Position numbers and translations under genes: made by a program. The notes under the pieces are model-generated. The model had not been told where the DNA came from and did not search any database. It was given only the letters and a program-made list of their open reading frames with translations. From Gemmatimonadota bacterium (GTDB taxonomy: Bacteria > Gemmatimonadota > Gemmatimonadetes > Gemmatimonadales > GWC2-71-9), in contig JACPAP010000182.1 in the NCBI GenBank assembly GCA_016180765.1, positions 1 through 5,261 on the forward strand: a stretch of DNA of 5,261 nucleotides, given 5' to 3'. Of this stretch, positions 4,900 to 5,261 are shown one piece after another. The first letter of the stretch is position 1; each line of letters starts with the position of its first letter.

Positions 4900-5261
4900 A
4901 TGTCTCCCTCGCGCCGTGAATTCGTCGAGCGCAGCGCCGCCCTCGCCTTAGGCCTAGGCCTTCCCGATCTCCCGTGGACCCCGGAGTCCACCGTGCCGGT
5001 GCAGCAGCGGGCGCCCAACGAAACCCCCGACCTCGTCGTCGTGAATGCTCGGGTGTACACGGTGGACGATGCCCTGCCCCGGGCCGAGGCGTTCGCGGTG
5101 AAGGATGGACGGTTCCTGGCGGTGGGCAGCAACGCGGACATCCGCAACCTGGTGAAGCCTGGAACCCAGTTGATCGACGCGGCCGGCATGGCGGTGACGC
5201 CGGGGTTCATTGACGCCCATTGCCACCCCAGCGGGGTGAACGAGCTGATCGGGGTGAACGT
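4900..5261 (+). CDS. Tat-exported amidohydrolase, YtcJ-like (3' end beyond window)
   Basis: The first 120 codons of a metal-dependent hydrolase are present and the frame runs off the right edge. The N-terminus MSPSRREFVERSAALALGLG is a Tat signal (S-R-R-E-F-V, residues 4-9, then a short hydrophobic stretch), so export of the folded protein is predicted. After a linker comes the amidohydrolase entry domain: PDLVVVNARVYTVDD (43-57), AEAFAVKDGRFLAVGSNADI (62-81), GTQLIDAAGMAVTPGFIDAH (88-107) and CHP, giving the metal-binding HxH at His107 and His109. Spacing and wording match the YtcJ/Amidohydro_3 group (usually 530-600 residues), which acts on N-acyl or cyclic amide substrates. The substrate cannot be told from this part. 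Only a weak GGA (4887-4889) precedes the ATG, but no better start exists and the Tat motif begins at once. It lies 38 bp after the transaminase, probably in the same operon. A direct role in beta-alanine metabolism is not shown. Confidence 0.88.
   Translation, partial: MSPSRREFVERSAALALGLGLPDLPWTPESTVPVQQRAPNETPDLVVVNARVYTVDDALPRAEAFAVKDGRFLAVGSNADIRNLVKPGTQLIDAAGMAVTPGFIDAHCHPSGVNELIGVN

Noticed and set aside
1..5261. tRNA, rRNA, CRISPR array or complete insertion sequence
   Set aside because: I saw no cloverleaf, no regularly spaced repeats, and no transposase motif or terminal inverted repeats with target duplication, despite the gene fragments on the left.

Overview
This is a GC-rich bacterial window with dense use of G/C-ending codons. 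Its genes resemble those of environmental soil-type bacteria such as Gemmatimonadota or Acidobacteriota. That placement is an impression from gene style and short dispersed repeats, not a phylogenetic result. No RNA genes, complete insertion sequences or CRISPR arrays are visible.

The left part (1-1893) looks eroded and rearranged. A minus-strand frame at 406-1 begins with a Shine-Dalgarno sequence and a convincing Tat signal peptide. Its sequence then turns into nonsense, while a second frame over 156-1 encodes a recognisable piece of an ABC-transporter substrate-binding protein (ABC_sub_bind family). Two unrelated gene fragments therefore appear to be fused. A small intact GYD-domain protein (619-945) follows. 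Next comes a 266-bp spacer with a stem-loop and a GCAGAG-type repeat, then a 129-aa protein of unassigned function (1212-1601) with hints of an ADP-ribosyltransferase-like fold. Its 3' end overlaps a truncated aldo/keto reductase (1893-1558, minus), which keeps only the first third or less of the enzyme. The point where the reductase homology fades lies at a 13-bp direct repeat.

The right part (2020-5261) is an orderly plus-strand cluster. It holds a CoA-acylating methylmalonate/malonate-semialdehyde dehydrogenase (MmsA/IolA type), a class III PLP aminotransferase related to AGXT2 and beta-alanine/3-aminoisobutyrate transaminases, and the first 120 codons of a Tat-exported amidohydrolase of the YtcJ-like (Amidohydro_3) type. 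The first two genes are consecutive steps: the transaminase would turn beta-alanine or 3-aminoisobutyrate into (methyl)malonate semialdehyde, and the dehydrogenase would turn that into acetyl- or propionyl-CoA. This fits the end of reductive pyrimidine catabolism or valine breakdown. A nested GC-rich dyad lies between these two genes. A degenerate copy of a 'GTTATCGGTTATCAG' type dispersed repeat lies between the transaminase and the amidohydrolase.

No undescribed multi-gene system is evident. The most interesting points are the two rearrangement scars, the unassigned 129-aa protein, and the intergenic repeats and hairpins.
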